Notes: generated by a model from the sequence alone, not told the origin. 58,439 nucleotides of DNA from Pseudovibrio sp. Ad37 (GCF_001623075.1 NZ_LMCF01000137.1:1-58439); one strand, 5' to 3'; counted from the stretch's first letter, positions 38,008-48,605 are shown. Numbers and translations are program-made.

Positions 38008-38808
38008 TTATTCACTGGTGTTGCGCGGCGTACAGAACCGGCGCTTTTCATCTTCCAGCATGAACGACGTCATCGTCTGCACACCTTCAAACTCAGCGTA
38101 CTTGGTCCGTGCAATCTCAGCACGAGCACGCAACGTACCCTCTTCACTGTTGAAGACTTCCTTATACGCACCGCGCAGGGCGTGGATTTCTTCGCGAGAG
38201 AAGTTGCGGCGCTTCAAACCAATCAGGTTAAGGCCTGCAAGACGCGCACGATCACCAATCACAGACCCATAAGGGATCACATCAAACTCAACACCAGTCA
38301 GACCGCCAATGATGGAATGAGCACCCACACGGCACCACTGACGCACAGCAGACAAACCGCCGAAGATCACATGATCTTCAACTTCAACATGCCCGGCAAG
38401 CGTCGCGTTGTTGGCAAGAATAACGTTATTGCCAACAACGCAATCATGTCCGACATGAGTCCCCATCATGAACAGGCCGCCATTACCAACTCGCGTTACA
38501 CCTCCACCGCCGGCAGTGCCAGGGCTCATGGTTGAGTGCTCACGGATCTGGTTGTCATCACCGATTTCCAGTAGCGTATCTTCGCCGGAAAACTTCAGAT
38601 CCTGCGGCTGATGCCCCAAGCTGGCAAACGGGTAGACCTTCGACCGGGCGCCGATCATTGTCCGTCCAGCGATCACCACATGGGAAACAAGCTCTACATC
38701 ATCGCCAAGTGTTACCTTGGGACCCACCATGCAGTAAGGACCGATCTTGACATTCCCTCCAAGTACGGCCCCATCCTCGAGGATTGCGGTGGGATGAATC
38801 TGTTGCAT
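38008..38808 (-). CDS. lpxA: acyl-ACP--UDP-N-acetylglucosamine O-acyltransferase
   Basis: The 266-residue left-handed beta-helix enzyme carries out the first step of lipid A synthesis. Hexapeptide repeats run from IHPTAILEDGAVLGGNVKIGP on. The catalytic His lies in GTHVGHDCVVGN by family knowledge. The C-terminal helical domain ends the protein. ATG 38808 is preferred over TTG 38820, because GAGG, which overlaps the fabZ stop, lies just upstream. Confidence 0.97.
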   Translation of the reverse strand: MQQIHPTAILEDGAVLGGNVKIGPYCMVGPKVTLGDDVELVSHVVIAGRTMIGARSKVYPFASLGHQPQDLKFSGEDTLLEIGDDNQIREHSTMSPGTAGGGGVTRVGNGGLFMMGTHVGHDCVVGNNVILANNATLAGHVEVEDHVIFGGLSAVRQWCRVGAHSIIGGLTGVEFDVIPYGSVIGDRARLAGLNLIGLKRRNFSREEIHALRGAYKEVFNSEEGTLRARAEIARTKYAEFEGVQTMTSFMLEDEKRRFCTPRNTSE

Positions 38809-38816
38809 CAATGACC

Positions 38817-39293
38817 TCAATTCGCCTCGTCAGAATCGACAAGCATTGCGCTGATTTCCGCTTCAGCAACCTTCTGCCCGTCTACCATTGCAACACCTTC
38901 AAACTTCCAGATGGTCGCGCGGTTGCGGACTTTTTTCACATGAAAGTGCACCTGATCACCAGGAACCACAGGCTTGCGGAACTTACACTTATCAATGGTC
39001 ATGAAGTAAACCAGAGAAGGTACATCTTTCTTATCACGACCATGGACGCAAAGCGCACCAGCAGTCTGAGCCATCGCTTCGATAAGCAACACACCTGGCA
39101 TTACAGGCTGGCTTGGAAAATGTCCCTGAAAATGTGGCTCATTGATGGTTACATTCTTAATACCAACACCTGAGTTATCGCCGTCCATATCAACGATACG
39201 GTCAATCATCAAAAACGGATAACGATGGGGCAAAAGCTCCATAACCCGCATGATATCAGCGCTTTCAAGTGTTCTGGTCTCTACATCACTCAT
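38817..39293 (-). CDS. fabZ: 3-hydroxyacyl-ACP dehydratase FabZ
   Basis: The 158-residue hot-dog-fold dehydratase acts in fatty acid elongation. The motif [14 protein letters not shown] with catalytic His and the block [20 protein letters not shown] with catalytic Glu are intact. Its stop overlaps the ribosome binding site of lpxA, so the two genes are tightly coupled. lpxD lies 123 nt upstream. Confidence 0.97.
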   Translation of the reverse strand: MSDVETRTLESADIMRVMELLPHRYPFLMIDRIVDMDGDNSGVGIKNVTINEPHFQGHFPSQPVMPGVLLIEAMAQTAGALCVHGRDKKDVPSLVYFMTIDKCKFRKPVVPGDQVHFHVKKVRNRATIWKFEGVAMVDGQKVAEAEISAMLVDSDEAN

Positions 39294-39416
39294 AATAATG
39301 CCTCAGCAATATCGGTTCGACTGGCATATGCCTCACTCGGAGCATCTGAGGACACGCCCTCCTCATTTACCAGCCAATCTAGTTAACTATCGGGATCAGA
39401 TCCCGGGTCTAATCTG

Positions 39417-40481
39417 TTATTTCTTGCCACCTTGAGCGGCCAGGCGGCGAAGCGCCGTCATTTCCTTGAACCATTCACGGATTGGCCGTGCCGGTACACC
39501 ACCATAACGCCCACCTGGCGCCAGATCGTCGTGTACAGCACTTACGCCAGCAACTTGCGCGCCCATTCCAATGCGAACGTGCCCGGAGACACCAGTCTGT
39601 CCGCCAAGAACCACATAATCCTCAAGACTGGAACTTCCAGAAATCCCTACCTGAGAAACAATGACGCAATGCTTGCCGATATTAACGTTGTGACCAACCT
39701 GAACCTGATTATCAATCTTGGTTCCATCACCCACAGTCGTATCACGGTTTGCTCCGCGGTCTATACAGGAGCCAGCGCCAATTTCAACATCATTTCCTAG
39801 CACAACTCGGCCCATCTGGGGAACCTTGATATGTCCACCTGGTCCCATCGCAAACCCAAAGCCATCCTGCCCTATGCTAACGTTTGGGTGAATAATGACA
39901 CGATCGCCAAGCACCGCGTGCTGCAAACTGGAATTTGCTCCGATAGAGCAGTCATCACCCAGCTGACAATTGGCAGCGATCACAGCATTAGGACCAACAC
40001 GAGATCCAGCACCAATCACCACATGAGCACCAATAACAGCCCCAACCTCAACAACAACGCCCTCACCCAGCTTCGCACTCTCATCAACGTAAGCACGCGA
40101 ACTGATCGCGGTTTCACCAGTTACTGGAAGCGGCCGCATTGCAGTTGGGTAAAGCTCAGCCAGAACTTTCGCCAGCGAGCGGTACGGCTCTTTGGCAAGC
40201 AAAGGCACAACACCATCGGGCACTTTATCGACATGCTTTTTGCTAACGAGACAAGCTGTTGCCTTCGTGCTCTCAAGCTGATCCAGATATTTCGGATTAT
40301 CGATAAACACAAGCGTTCCGGGAACGCCTTCATCCAGAGGAGCAACACCAGTAATGGCAAGCTCACTATCACCACGAACAATCTCCGCCCCAGCCCACTC
40401 AGCTACTTGTTTCACTGTTATTGATCGAGCTTCAGGGAAGAAAACCGGGCTAACTTCAGATTGATTTGATGGTTCTGTCAT
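39417..40481 (-). CDS. lpxD: UDP-3-O-acylglucosamine N-acyltransferase
   Basis: The 354-residue enzyme adds the second acyl chain in lipid A synthesis. An N-terminal uridine-binding domain (ITGVAPLDEGVPGTLVFIDNPKY) is followed by the left-handed beta-helix of hexapeptide repeats. The catalytic His region is seen in VQVGHNVNIGKHCVIVSQVG. The start follows a strong terminator of bamA, so the lpx genes probably have their own promoter or depend on readthrough. Confidence 0.97.
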   Translation of the reverse strand: MTEPSNQSEVSPVFFPEARSITVKQVAEWAGAEIVRGDSELAITGVAPLDEGVPGTLVFIDNPKYLDQLESTKATACLVSKKHVDKVPDGVVPLLAKEPYRSLAKVLAELYPTAMRPLPVTGETAISSRAYVDESAKLGEGVVVEVGAVIGAHVVIGAGSRVGPNAVIAANCQLGDDCSIGANSSLQHAVLGDRVIIHPNVSIGQDGFGFAMGPGGHIKVPQMGRVVLGNDVEIGAGSCIDRGANRDTTVGDGTKIDNQVQVGHNVNIGKHCVIVSQVGISGSSSLEDYVVLGGQTGVSGHVRIGMGAQVAGVSAVHDDLAPGGRYGGVPARPIREWFKEMTALRRLAAQGGKK

Positions 40482-40491
40482 AGGATCCTAC

Positions 40492-40522
40492 AAAAAAACG
40501 GCCGCCGAGGGCATCGGCGACC
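40492..40522 (-). terminator. rho-independent terminator after bamA
   Basis: On the minus strand GGTCGCCGA and TCGGCGGCC form a 9-bp stem with one G-U pair and a 5 nt loop. It is followed by a CG pair edge and T7 at 40492-40498. It lies between the bamA stop and the lpxD start. Confidence 0.85.
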
Positions 40523-40546
40523 GATTATAATCAAATTATCACTAGA

Positions 40547-42904
40547 TCAGAAGCGTGTACCACCACTGAGCTTGAATACCTGCGTTTCATCAACATCGTT
40601 TTTGAGCACAGGCCAAGCAAAGTCAGCACGCAGCGGCCCAAACGGCGACTGCCACAACACACCAACACCAACAGACGCACGAAGATCGAAATCTTCAGAC
40701 TGGATACCGCTTCCGATTACAGAAGACAGTTCGCTATCCACACCCCAGAGAGAACCCGCATCAGCGAAGACTGCGCCCGACAATCCAAGTTCTTCAGGGA
40801 AGACTGGGAATGGGAATTGGCCTTCAACAGTACCTGCAACGTAGTATTTACCACCCAAAGCATCGCCACCGTTTTCATCACGAGGGCCATAACCATTGGT
40901 CGCAAAACCACGAATTCTGTCAGGTGAACCCTGGAACTGATCAGTTACACGCAGACGGTTACCGATAGATTCGATGTAACCGGCAGAACCCTTCACAAAG
41001 CCAACAAGACCCCATTCAGCGTAGAGCTCTTCAAACGCACTACCCTTAAACTGACCACGCAGATACTGCGACTGACCACCCAAACCAGCAATTTCCTGCT
41101 CGTAGGATGCAACGTAACCATCACGTGGGTTCAGATTGTTGTCCAGAGTATTGTAGACCAGTGAGAAGCCCGCAAGAGACGTTGTATACTCTCCAAGAGA
41201 GTCACAAACACCAAGCGAAACACCAGGCTCACAGTCACTAATACCGGTTGAGTCGCTACGCGTCAGATCACGCTGGTAAAGCTTGTAGAACAGGTTGAGC
41301 GTCAGTTCGTCTTCACGAAGCGGAAGACCAAAGTTAATCGCACCACCAGTTGTCTGCTCCTCATAAGCACGGGAGCTGTTCTGATCGTATACGCGGCGGT
41401 ACACATCCAGACCTGCAGAGATACGGCGCCCCATGAAGAACGGCTCAACGAACTTGAACTCATACTTCTGGTTATCGGTACCACCACCAACAGCAGCTTT
41501 CACGTACTGGCCACGACCAAGGAAGTTGCGCTCGGTGATGGAGATATCACCAATCACACCGTCAGATGTAGAGTAACCCACACCAAATGAAACTTCACCG
41601 GTTGGCTGCTCTTCAACATCCACGTTGATGATCACACGGTCAGGTGCACTGCCCTGCTGACGCGTAATACGCACATTCTGGAAGTAACGTGTATTGCGCA
41701 GACGACGCTCAGCCTTATCCAGAAGGATACGGTTATAAGCATCACCCTCAGCGAGATCGAATTCGCGGCGGATCACGTATTCACGTGTACGGTCGTTACC
41801 ACGAACGTTGATACGCTCAACATAAACGCGTGGACCTTCTTCGATCAAATAAGTGATTGAGACTGTCTTGTTCTCATAATCACGTTCACCACGAGGGCGA
41901 ACCTGAGCAAACGCATAGCCTGCCTTGGAAACTTCCAGCGTCAGAGCTTCAAGTGTCTTTTCAACTTCCAGTGAGTTGTAGGTATCACCAGACTGAGTGC
42001 GCAGATACTGGCGCATCGCCTCTGGGTCAACAGCAGACAAGGATGTATCGATTTCGATATCACCGAACTCGTACTGCTCACCTTCATCAACAGTGAAAGT
42101 CACGTAGAAGATGTTTTGCTCACGGTCCAAATCTGCAACAGCAGAAACAACGCGGAAATCAGCATAACCCTTCTGGTAGTAGAACTGACGCAAAGATTCT
42201 TCGTCGACATCGAGACGGTCAGGATCATAAACATCGGTCGTACGCAACCAGCCGAGGAAGCCACTTTCGCGGGTCTGGATCTGCTCACGCAGGTAGCCGT
42301 CGGAGAAGGCTTGGTTACCGATGAAGGAAATACGGGCAACACCCGTCTTATCACCTTCTTCGATTTCAAAAACCAGATCCACACGGTTATTAGCGCGCTC
42401 AATAATCTTCGGCTCAACAGACGCACGATAGCGACCGGAGCGACGATAAGCCTCCAGAAGGTTCTGAGCATCAGACTGAACACGCGCTCGTGTCAGCATG
42501 GACCGCTCAGAAGAACGAACAACTGATTGCAGAGCTTCGTCCTTCAGTCGCTTGTTACCCTCAAAGGAGATTTTGCCGATAACTGGATTTTCTTTAACAC
42601 CAACAACAAGAGTGCCGCCGCGTTGCTCGATGGAAACATCAGCAAACAGACCAGTCGCATAAAGCGTGGTCAGACTCTCGTCGATATCAATTGCAGAAAA
42701 CGATTTTCCTGGACGGATAGTCAGGTAGTTGCGAACTGTTTCGCTTTCGATGCGCGTTGCACCGTTAACGACAATCTTGTTAACCACCGCGGCCTCGGCA
42801 ATCCCTGCTCCGATAAACGGAACACCAACCGGAGCAACTGTACTAGTAGCTGCAACGGCCATTGCCAAAAGCGACACACGTGACAGGTTCTTAAATGACT
42901 GCAT
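40547..42904 (-). CDS. bamA: outer membrane protein assembly factor BamA
   Basis: The 785-residue Omp85 protein inserts beta-barrel proteins into the outer membrane. Its signal peptide ends near residue 38 (GIAEAA). Five POTRA domains follow (starting VNKIVVNGATRIESETVRNYL; about residues 40-360). The barrel (about 360-785) includes the VRGF-type block RIRGFATNGYGPRD. The C-terminus ends in Phe (LSGGTRF), as expected for an outer membrane barrel. The gene lies between rseP and lpxD, the standard order. Confidence 0.97.
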   Translation of the reverse strand: MQSFKNLSRVSLLAMAVAATSTVAPVGVPFIGAGIAEAAVVNKIVVNGATRIESETVRNYLTIRPGKSFSAIDIDESLTTLYATGLFADVSIEQRGGTLVVGVKENPVIGKISFEGNKRLKDEALQSVVRSSERSMLTRARVQSDAQNLLEAYRRSGRYRASVEPKIIERANNRVDLVFEIEEGDKTGVARISFIGNQAFSDGYLREQIQTRESGFLGWLRTTDVYDPDRLDVDEESLRQFYYQKGYADFRVVSAVADLDREQNIFYVTFTVDEGEQYEFGDIEIDTSLSAVDPEAMRQYLRTQSGDTYNSLEVEKTLEALTLEVSKAGYAFAQVRPRGERDYENKTVSITYLIEEGPRVYVERINVRGNDRTREYVIRREFDLAEGDAYNRILLDKAERRLRNTRYFQNVRITRQQGSAPDRVIINVDVEEQPTGEVSFGVGYSTSDGVIGDISITERNFLGRGQYVKAAVGGGTDNQKYEFKFVEPFFMGRRISAGLDVYRRVYDQNSSRAYEEQTTGGAINFGLPLREDELTLNLFYKLYQRDLTRSDSTGISDCEPGVSLGVCDSLGEYTTSLAGFSLVYNTLDNNLNPRDGYVASYEQEIAGLGGQSQYLRGQFKGSAFEELYAEWGLVGFVKGSAGYIESIGNRLRVTDQFQGSPDRIRGFATNGYGPRDENGGDALGGKYYVAGTVEGQFPFPVFPEELGLSGAVFADAGSLWGVDSELSSVIGSGIQSEDFDLRASVGVGVLWQSPFGPLRADFAWPVLKNDVDETQVFKLSGGTRF

Positions 42905-43105
42905 AGAACTGCTATGCCTTTTATTTTCAGCCTAAAGTTGCATTAGTCCCCTGATCCTCAGATCACTAATGCGCCTCAGGGTAATGGATAGAATCTGAAA
43001 CACCTAGGAACTTTGTACAAGGTTTTCAGAGTAAAGCAAGGCGACACAACTGGATTTAATGCAATTTGCCCAATCCTTTGCCCAAGCTTTGGTTACGCAA
43101 CTTAC

Positions 43106-44242
43106 CTAAGAGCCGATTATCGACCGCAGATCATTCCAGGTCGCAAAAACCATTAGAAGCAGAACCAGAGTGATCCCTATCCGGAACCCGAAATCCTGCA
43201 GTTTTTCACTCAACGGCTTACCCCTTACAATCTCGATGATGTAGTACAGCAGATGCCCGCCATCCAGCATGGGAACAGGCATAAGGTTGAGTAAACCAAT
43301 AGAAATTGACAAAACTGCGGTAAGGTTAATTAGCGGTAAAATACCATGGGTCGCAACTTGCCCGGAAATTTGCGCTACGCGAATCGGACCACCTAGTTGG
43401 TCCGGATCTTCTTTACCGAGGAAAAGACCGCCAATATAACCTAATGTCCTATCAAGAATATACCATGTCTCTTTTACCCCTTCACCCACGGCTTCCACCG
43501 GGCCAAAACGCTTGACTATGATATCTTCCTGAGAAGTATTTCGCTGAATTCCAAGAATTCCAACCTTCTGCGTATTCCCAAAACCATCATTGATTTCCTG
43601 TAGTTCTGGCGTTGCAGTAAGGCGCTCGACCGCATCCCCGCGTTCCACATCGATCTGCATGGGAACGCCCGCACTCGCCGTCACGACCCGCTGCACATCA
43701 TTGAAACTTTCTACAGGATTGCCATCAATTGAGAGGATCAAATCTCCTGGCAAGATGCCCGCCATTTCAGCCGCACTACCAGGTCGAACCTGATCCACAC
43801 GCGGCAATGTTTCGAATTTTCCTAAAAATCCAAACATTCCTGCAAAGATAAGAATAGCGAGGATAAAATTAGCAATGGGCCCTGCGGCCACAATTGCGGA
43901 GCGCTGCCACGGGTTCTTTGCAAAGAACGCTGTCCGGCGCATCTCCTCATCCATTTTGGCTTGCTCATCACGGTCTGGCACACTTGCAGCATTCTCATCA
44001 CCTGAGAACTTCACATAGCCACCCAGCGGAATGGCACAAACCTTCCAGCGCGTCCCATGTTTGTCATTGCGACCCAACAGTTCCGGTCCAAACCCGACTG
44101 AGAATGCAAGAACCTTCACCCCGCACCAACGCGCGACGAGGAAATGCCCTAGCTCATGGAAGAAAACAACCACAGTAAGCACAGCCAAGAAGGGAATGAT
44201 GACTCCGAGCGAACCACCAAGAACTGAACTCAGAACGTCCAT
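43106..44242 (-). CDS. rseP: RIP metalloprotease RseP
   Basis: The 378-residue membrane-embedded site-2 protease cuts anti-sigma factors or signal peptide remnants inside the membrane. The zinc motif HELGH is at residues 29-33, within FFHELGHFLVARWCGVKV. A PDZ domain follows at about 130-205 (GILPGDLILSIDGNPV). The second metal-binding block NLMPVPMLDGGHLL is near the end. It lies 39 nt after dxr and 201 nt before bamA; the latter gap shows no clear feature. Confidence 0.96.
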   Translation of the reverse strand: MDVLSSVLGGSLGVIIPFLAVLTVVVFFHELGHFLVARWCGVKVLAFSVGFGPELLGRNDKHGTRWKVCAIPLGGYVKFSGDENAASVPDRDEQAKMDEEMRRTAFFAKNPWQRSAIVAAGPIANFILAILIFAGMFGFLGKFETLPRVDQVRPGSAAEMAGILPGDLILSIDGNPVESFNDVQRVVTASAGVPMQIDVERGDAVERLTATPELQEINDGFGNTQKVGILGIQRNTSQEDIIVKRFGPVEAVGEGVKETWYILDRTLGYIGGLFLGKEDPDQLGGPIRVAQISGQVATHGILPLINLTAVLSISIGLLNLMPVPMLDGGHLLYYIIEIVRGKPLSEKLQDFGFRIGITLVLLLMVFATWNDLRSIIGS

Positions 44243-44281
44243 GCGAACAGCCTTACCTTATTTTTTAAAGGAAGCGCCGGA

Positions 44282-45454
44282 TTAGGCGGCCATCTTCCCA
44301 ATAACTTCGTTTGCAACTCGACGCGCTACCTGATCCAACTGAAGAATCTCCTCCAGCTGATCTGAACAATCTAGCATATTTTGCGTATGAAGCCGATTCA
44401 GAACATCCTCAAGAAGCTCTGGGATCTGGAGGAAGCCGATCTTCCGTCCAAGGAAGGCTTCCACCGCCACTTCGTCAGCTGCGTTAAAAATCGTCCCTGC
44501 CCCATCGCCAAGTTCCATCACTTTACGTGCAAGTGACAGCGCAGGAAAACGCTCAAAATCAGGCTTTTCAAAGTCCAGACGCCCAATCATCCCCAGATCA
44601 AGATCCGCAACCGGAGCCGTCTTTCGGGTTGGGTATGCCAGACAATGAGCAATTGGCCCGCACATGTCCGGAACCGACATATGGGCCAATAATGACCCAT
44701 CACAATATCTAACCATGCCATGGACAATTGATTGTGGATGGACAACCACATCCAGCTGATCAGCGGTAATAGGGAACAGATGATAGGCCTCAATCAGCTC
44801 AAGACCTTTGTTCACCATCGAAGCACTATCAATGGTAATCCGCCGCCCCATGGACCAGTTCGGATGCTTCAGCGCCACCTCAGGCGTAGCAACACGCATC
44901 TCATTCAGTGTCGATGTCCGGAACGGTCCACCGGAAGCTGTGACAATCACTTTGTCGACAGCTTTGGGGTCATCCTGCTCAAACACCTGAAAAATCGCAT
45001 TATGCTCTGAATCCATCGGCAGCAGTTTGGAGCCATGCTTTTCAGCCAGCTCACACACAATCGTGCCTGCACACACCATGGTTTCTTTATTGGCAAGAGC
45101 GATATTACTGCCTGCCTTGATCCCCTCAATGGTCGGCTCCAGTCCTGCGGCTCCCACCATGGCAGAAACCAGCACATCCACCTTCTGGCTAGCCGCCTCC
45201 AGCACAGCCTCACGACCTGCGGAAACCTCTACACCAGTTCCGGCAAGTGCCGCTTTAAGATCTTCGTATTTGGAGGCATCACCAATGATCGCACGCTTTG
45301 CGCCGGTCTCCCGGCACGCCTTCGCAAGCGCATCAACATTGCGGCCTGCAACAAGTACATTGACGTCATAACGCTCAGGGCTGTGCGCAATAACTTTGAG
45401 CGTACTGGCTCCAACCGATCCGGTTGCTCCCAACACACTGAGAGATTTTGTCAT
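44282..45454 (-). CDS. dxr: 1-deoxy-D-xylulose 5-phosphate reductoisomerase
   Basis: The 390-residue NADPH-dependent enzyme carries out the second step of the MEP isoprenoid pathway. Seen are the dinucleotide-binding start SVLGATGSVGASTLKVI, LANKETMVCAG, the metal and substrate site PMDSEHNAIFQ, TASGGPFR, and HPNWSMGRRITIDSASMVNKGLE. The position between rseP and cdsA is standard. Confidence 0.97.
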   Translation of the reverse strand: MTKSLSVLGATGSVGASTLKVIAHSPERYDVNVLVAGRNVDALAKACRETGAKRAIIGDASKYEDLKAALAGTGVEVSAGREAVLEAASQKVDVLVSAMVGAAGLEPTIEGIKAGSNIALANKETMVCAGTIVCELAEKHGSKLLPMDSEHNAIFQVFEQDDPKAVDKVIVTASGGPFRTSTLNEMRVATPEVALKHPNWSMGRRITIDSASMVNKGLELIEAYHLFPITADQLDVVVHPQSIVHGMVRYCDGSLLAHMSVPDMCGPIAHCLAYPTRKTAPVADLDLGMIGRLDFEKPDFERFPALSLARKVMELGDGAGTIFNAADEVAVEAFLGRKIGFLQIPELLEDVLNRLHTQNMLDCSDQLEEILQLDQVARRVANEVIGKMAA

Positions 45455-45510
45455 ATCAACAACCCTTGCAAATCAACAGAACCGTGGGCGAAGCACAAAA
45501 ATCAGCAGTA

Positions 45511-46401
45511 TCAGGATGCAAACAGCATCAACCCTGCATTTGGATCGAACAGCTGACCGCCAAATACTACACCAACCACATAGGCAAACACAGCGGCAGC
45601 GACAAGGCCATCAACGCGATCAAGCAACCCACCATGCCCGGGAATAAGGCGACTGGAGTCTTTCACCTTAAAGCGGCGCTTCATGGAGCTTTCAAACAGG
45701 TCTCCAAGCTGAGAGACTGCAGAAAGAACAACAGCAAGCCCAAAAGCCCAGACCAGCTGAGAACCACCAGCAACAGCAACAAAACCCATTCCTAAAAGCG
45801 AAGAAAAGACCACGCCACCAATAGCACCGCTCCAGGTTTTGTTTGGAGAAACAGCAGGCCAAAGCTTAGGTCCGCCAAAGCTGCGGCCACACACATAGGC
45901 CGCAATATCGGTACCCCAGACCACAAGGAAGAGATAGATGATGAAGAAAAGCCCTTCATCCCCTTCCCGCAGCGCAAGCAATGAGACAAAGGTCAGGCCA
46001 GCGTAAACGTAGCCCTCACTCACCCAGCGCGCCGTCCGGTCAAAGCCACCAGCACCGTAAAGTACCGCAGCACCAGCAATCAACGCTCCGGCAATCCAGA
46101 GCGGCTGCGCCTGAAAGTAACTAAAGCCAATGAAGAGAAGAAACAGATAGCCCAGCAGCACAACAGGTCGCTGAGCGTTTTGCAAAATGATCTTATACCA
46201 TTCCCAGTAAACAATCAGCATGCCAACAAGCACGAGGCCAGCAAACCAGAAACCACCTGCCCATGTCAGCGCCAGCGCGACAGGAGCAAGAATAACTGCA
46301 GAAAGAGCGCGTACCAGCAAATCAGGATTTGCATTTAGCACGCGCCGGATAATTCCTCCGGAAGCGCCTTCAGAATTGTTCTGATTGTTTTTGTCAGGCA
46401 T
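45511..46401 (-). CDS. cdsA: phosphatidate cytidylyltransferase
   Basis: The 296-residue polytopic membrane enzyme makes CDP-diacylglycerol for phospholipid synthesis. Multiple helices are followed by the family signature near the C-terminus, seen here as SSMKRRFKVKDSSRLIPGHG with GGLLDRVDG after it. The start ATG overlaps the uppS stop by one base (TAATG), so translation is coupled. Confidence 0.96.
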   Translation of the reverse strand: MPDKNNQNNSEGASGGIIRRVLNANPDLLVRALSAVILAPVALALTWAGGFWFAGLVLVGMLIVYWEWYKIILQNAQRPVVLLGYLFLLFIGFSYFQAQPLWIAGALIAGAAVLYGAGGFDRTARWVSEGYVYAGLTFVSLLALREGDEGLFFIIYLFLVVWGTDIAAYVCGRSFGGPKLWPAVSPNKTWSGAIGGVVFSSLLGMGFVAVAGGSQLVWAFGLAVVLSAVSQLGDLFESSMKRRFKVKDSSRLIPGHGGLLDRVDGLVAAAVFAYVVGVVFGGQLFDPNAGLMLFAS

Positions 46402-47174
46402 TACGTCCCAGTCGCGTCAGAGCTCAAACCCCCATACCGCCGGTCACGGTTAGAGAACGCCAGCAAAGCATCATCAAAAGCATCTGAGTTAAACTCAGGC
46501 CAGGGCGTCGGAGCAAAATAAAATTCGGCATAAGCAGCCTGCCACAACAGGAAGTTGGAAAGTCTCTGCTCTCCCCCTGTACGGACTATGAGGTCTGGAT
46601 CCGGAATATCACGGGTATCCAGACAAGTGCTGACATCATCCTCCCCAATGTCAGCAGCTCTCAACTCACCAGCTTCCACGCGCTGCGCCAGTTGCCGTGC
46701 AGCTCGGACGAACTCGTCCCGCGCTCCGTAGTTAAAAGCAATAACCAGCACCAGCCCGGTACAATGAGCAGTCTCTCGTTCCGCATCATTAAGCAGGGTC
46801 AGCATGGATTTATCGAGATTTTCTTTGGACCCGATGACACGAACTCTCACATTAGTCTTGGTGAGTTCCTTAATGTCATCGCGTACAAACCGGCGCAGCA
46901 AGGCCAACAGGAACGAGACTTCCTGTTGCGGGCGCGCCCAGTTCTCGGAAGAAAAGCTAAAAAGCGTCAGGTAGGAGATCCCGCGCTTTTGTGCGTGTTT
47001 AACGGCTTCGCGCAGTGTTTTCACACCGCGCCGATGCCCTTCAGTGCGCGGAAGGCCCCGGCGAGTTGCCCAACGGCCATTACCATCCATAATGATGGCG
47101 ACGTGACGAGGCACACTCAAAAGTCCGATTTCGGAATTTGTATCAACTGCCTCAAATTCAACGCTCGCCGCCAT
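46401..47174 (-). CDS. uppS: undecaprenyl diphosphate synthase
   Basis: The 257-residue cis-prenyltransferase makes the C55 carrier for cell wall and surface polysaccharides. Seen are VAIIMDGNGRWATRRGLPR with the catalytic Asp, GHRRGVKTLREAV, LTLFSFSSENWARP and the end block LIVRTGGEQRLSNFLLWQAA. The start has GGGGGC just upstream. It follows frr by 23 nt. Confidence 0.97.
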   Translation of the reverse strand: MAASVEFEAVDTNSEIGLLSVPRHVAIIMDGNGRWATRRGLPRTEGHRRGVKTLREAVKHAQKRGISYLTLFSFSSENWARPQQEVSFLLALLRRFVRDDIKELTKTNVRVRVIGSKENLDKSMLTLLNDAERETAHCTGLVLVIAFNYGARDEFVRAARQLAQRVEAGELRAADIGEDDVSTCLDTRDIPDPDLIVRTGGEQRLSNFLLWQAAYAEFYFAPTPWPEFNSDAFDDALLAFSNRDRRYGGLSSDATGT

Positions 47175-47197
47175 ATAGCCCCCGCTTGCAAACAGGA

Positions 47198-47755
47198 TTA
47201 AACCTGCTTGATTTCCTGTTCTTTTTTGGCAAGTACAGAATCAACTTCACCAATAATGTCGTCAGTCATCTTCTGAACCCTGTCAGAAGCTGACCGCGCA
47301 TCGTCTTCCCCCATCTCACCAGCTTTTTCGAGCTTTTTGATGGTTTCCATGCCATCGCGGCGAACATGACGTGCAGCGATCTTCGCTTGCTCGGCAAATT
47401 TATGCGCAACTTTGACAAGCTCTTGACGACGCTCTTCATTAAGCTCAGGAATTGGCAAACGCAGCACCATGCCATCCACAACCGGGTTCAGACCAAGGCT
47501 GGATTCACGGATAGCTTTTTCAGTGGCCTGCATCATAGAACGATCCCAGACCTGAACAGAAATCATGCGCGGCTCTGGAACACTGACTGTCGCGACCTGG
47601 TTGATCGGCATTGGAGCGCCATAAGCCTCCACAGTGATTGTGTCCAGCATACTTGCAGAAGCACGACCAGTACGAAGACCAGCAAATTCATGCTTCAAAG
47701 CTGTGATCGCACCATTCATGCGGCGGTCAAGATCGTCATAGTCCAGCTCTGACAT
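47198..47755 (-). CDS. frr: ribosome recycling factor
   Basis: The 185-residue factor splits ribosomes after termination, together with EF-G. Seen are [36 protein letters not shown], and the late block [18 protein letters not shown] 47755 is chosen over 47770, because the extra codons contain the ribosome binding site AGAGGA and the family length is 185-186. Confidence 0.97.
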   Translation of the reverse strand: MSELDYDDLDRRMNGAITALKHEFAGLRTGRASASMLDTITVEAYGAPMPINQVATVSVPEPRMISVQVWDRSMMQATEKAIRESSLGLNPVVDGMVLRLPIPELNEERRQELVKVAHKFAEQAKIAARHVRRDGMETIKKLEKAGEMGEDDARSASDRVQKMTDDIIGEVDSVLAKKEQEIKQV

Positions 47756-47853
47756 AATTTCCTCTTTCACCTATCATTTTAACGGACCGGCATTCCAAAA
47801 CTAAAAACCGGCCCGGGTCAAAATCCGACAGTTAAGACACCAGTTGATGCCTG

Positions 47854-48573
47854 TTAGTCTTCAATGACCGTAAACAGCCCCTGCCCGCGCAGCACATTAA
47901 CAAGCGCGCTGGAGGTCTTGATGGAAAAGACAACTACAGGAATAGAGTTGTCCCGGGCAAGTGCAATCGCGGTCGCATCCATGACTTTAAGGTTCTTTTC
48001 AAGAACTTCCCCCGGTGTAAGCGTGTCAAAACGCTTTGCATCAGGCTTAAGCTTAGGATCAGCGTCATAAACGCCATCAACACTGGTACCCTTGAGGAAC
48101 ACATCACACTGCATCTCTGCCGCACGCAGTGCCGCACCAGAATCAGTGGTAAAGAACGGATTGCCCGTACCACCGGCAAACAGAATAACGTCCCCGTCTT
48201 CCATGTAACGCTCTGCGCCGCGCTGAGTAAAGCTCTCACAAATCGACGGCACAGGAACAGCGGAAAGCACACGCGCCTGAATACCGCGCTGACGAAGCGC
48301 ATCGGCAAGCGTGAGCGAATTCATAATGGTTGCCAGCATACCCATATGGTCGCCAGTAACACGGTTTGCGCCTTTGGCTGCCAGAGCCACACCGCGGAAG
48401 ATGTTACCGCCACCAACAACAATGCCGAACTGGGCACCTAGATTTACAGCCTCTGAAATTTCCGCTGCTACCCGTTCAACCACCTTTGGATCGATACCAA
48501 AGTCCTGGTCGCCCATCAGCGCTTCCCCTGAAAGTTTCAGAAGAACTCGTTTCCAGCGAACACCCTCAGACAT
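47854..48573 (-). CDS. pyrH: UMP kinase
   Basis: The 239-residue hexameric kinase makes UDP from UMP and ATP. Seen are RVLLKLSGEALMG, FGIVVGGGNIFRG, DHMGMLATIMNSL and LFAGGTGNPFFTTDSGAALRA. The start at 48573 has AGAGG about 8 nt upstream; the frame from 48594 is longer without support. It lies after the tsf terminator-like hairpin. Confidence 0.97.
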   Translation of the reverse strand: MSEGVRWKRVLLKLSGEALMGDQDFGIDPKVVERVAAEISEAVNLGAQFGIVVGGGNIFRGVALAAKGANRVTGDHMGMLATIMNSLTLADALRQRGIQARVLSAVPVPSICESFTQRGAERYMEDGDVILFAGGTGNPFFTTDSGAALRAAEMQCDVFLKGTSVDGVYDADPKLKPDAKRFDTLTPGEVLEKNLKVMDATAIALARDNSIPVVVFSIKTSSALVNVLRGQGLFTVIED

Positions 48574-48605
48574 AGTAAACCTCTTTTCATGCATCCAGAT
48601 ACAAA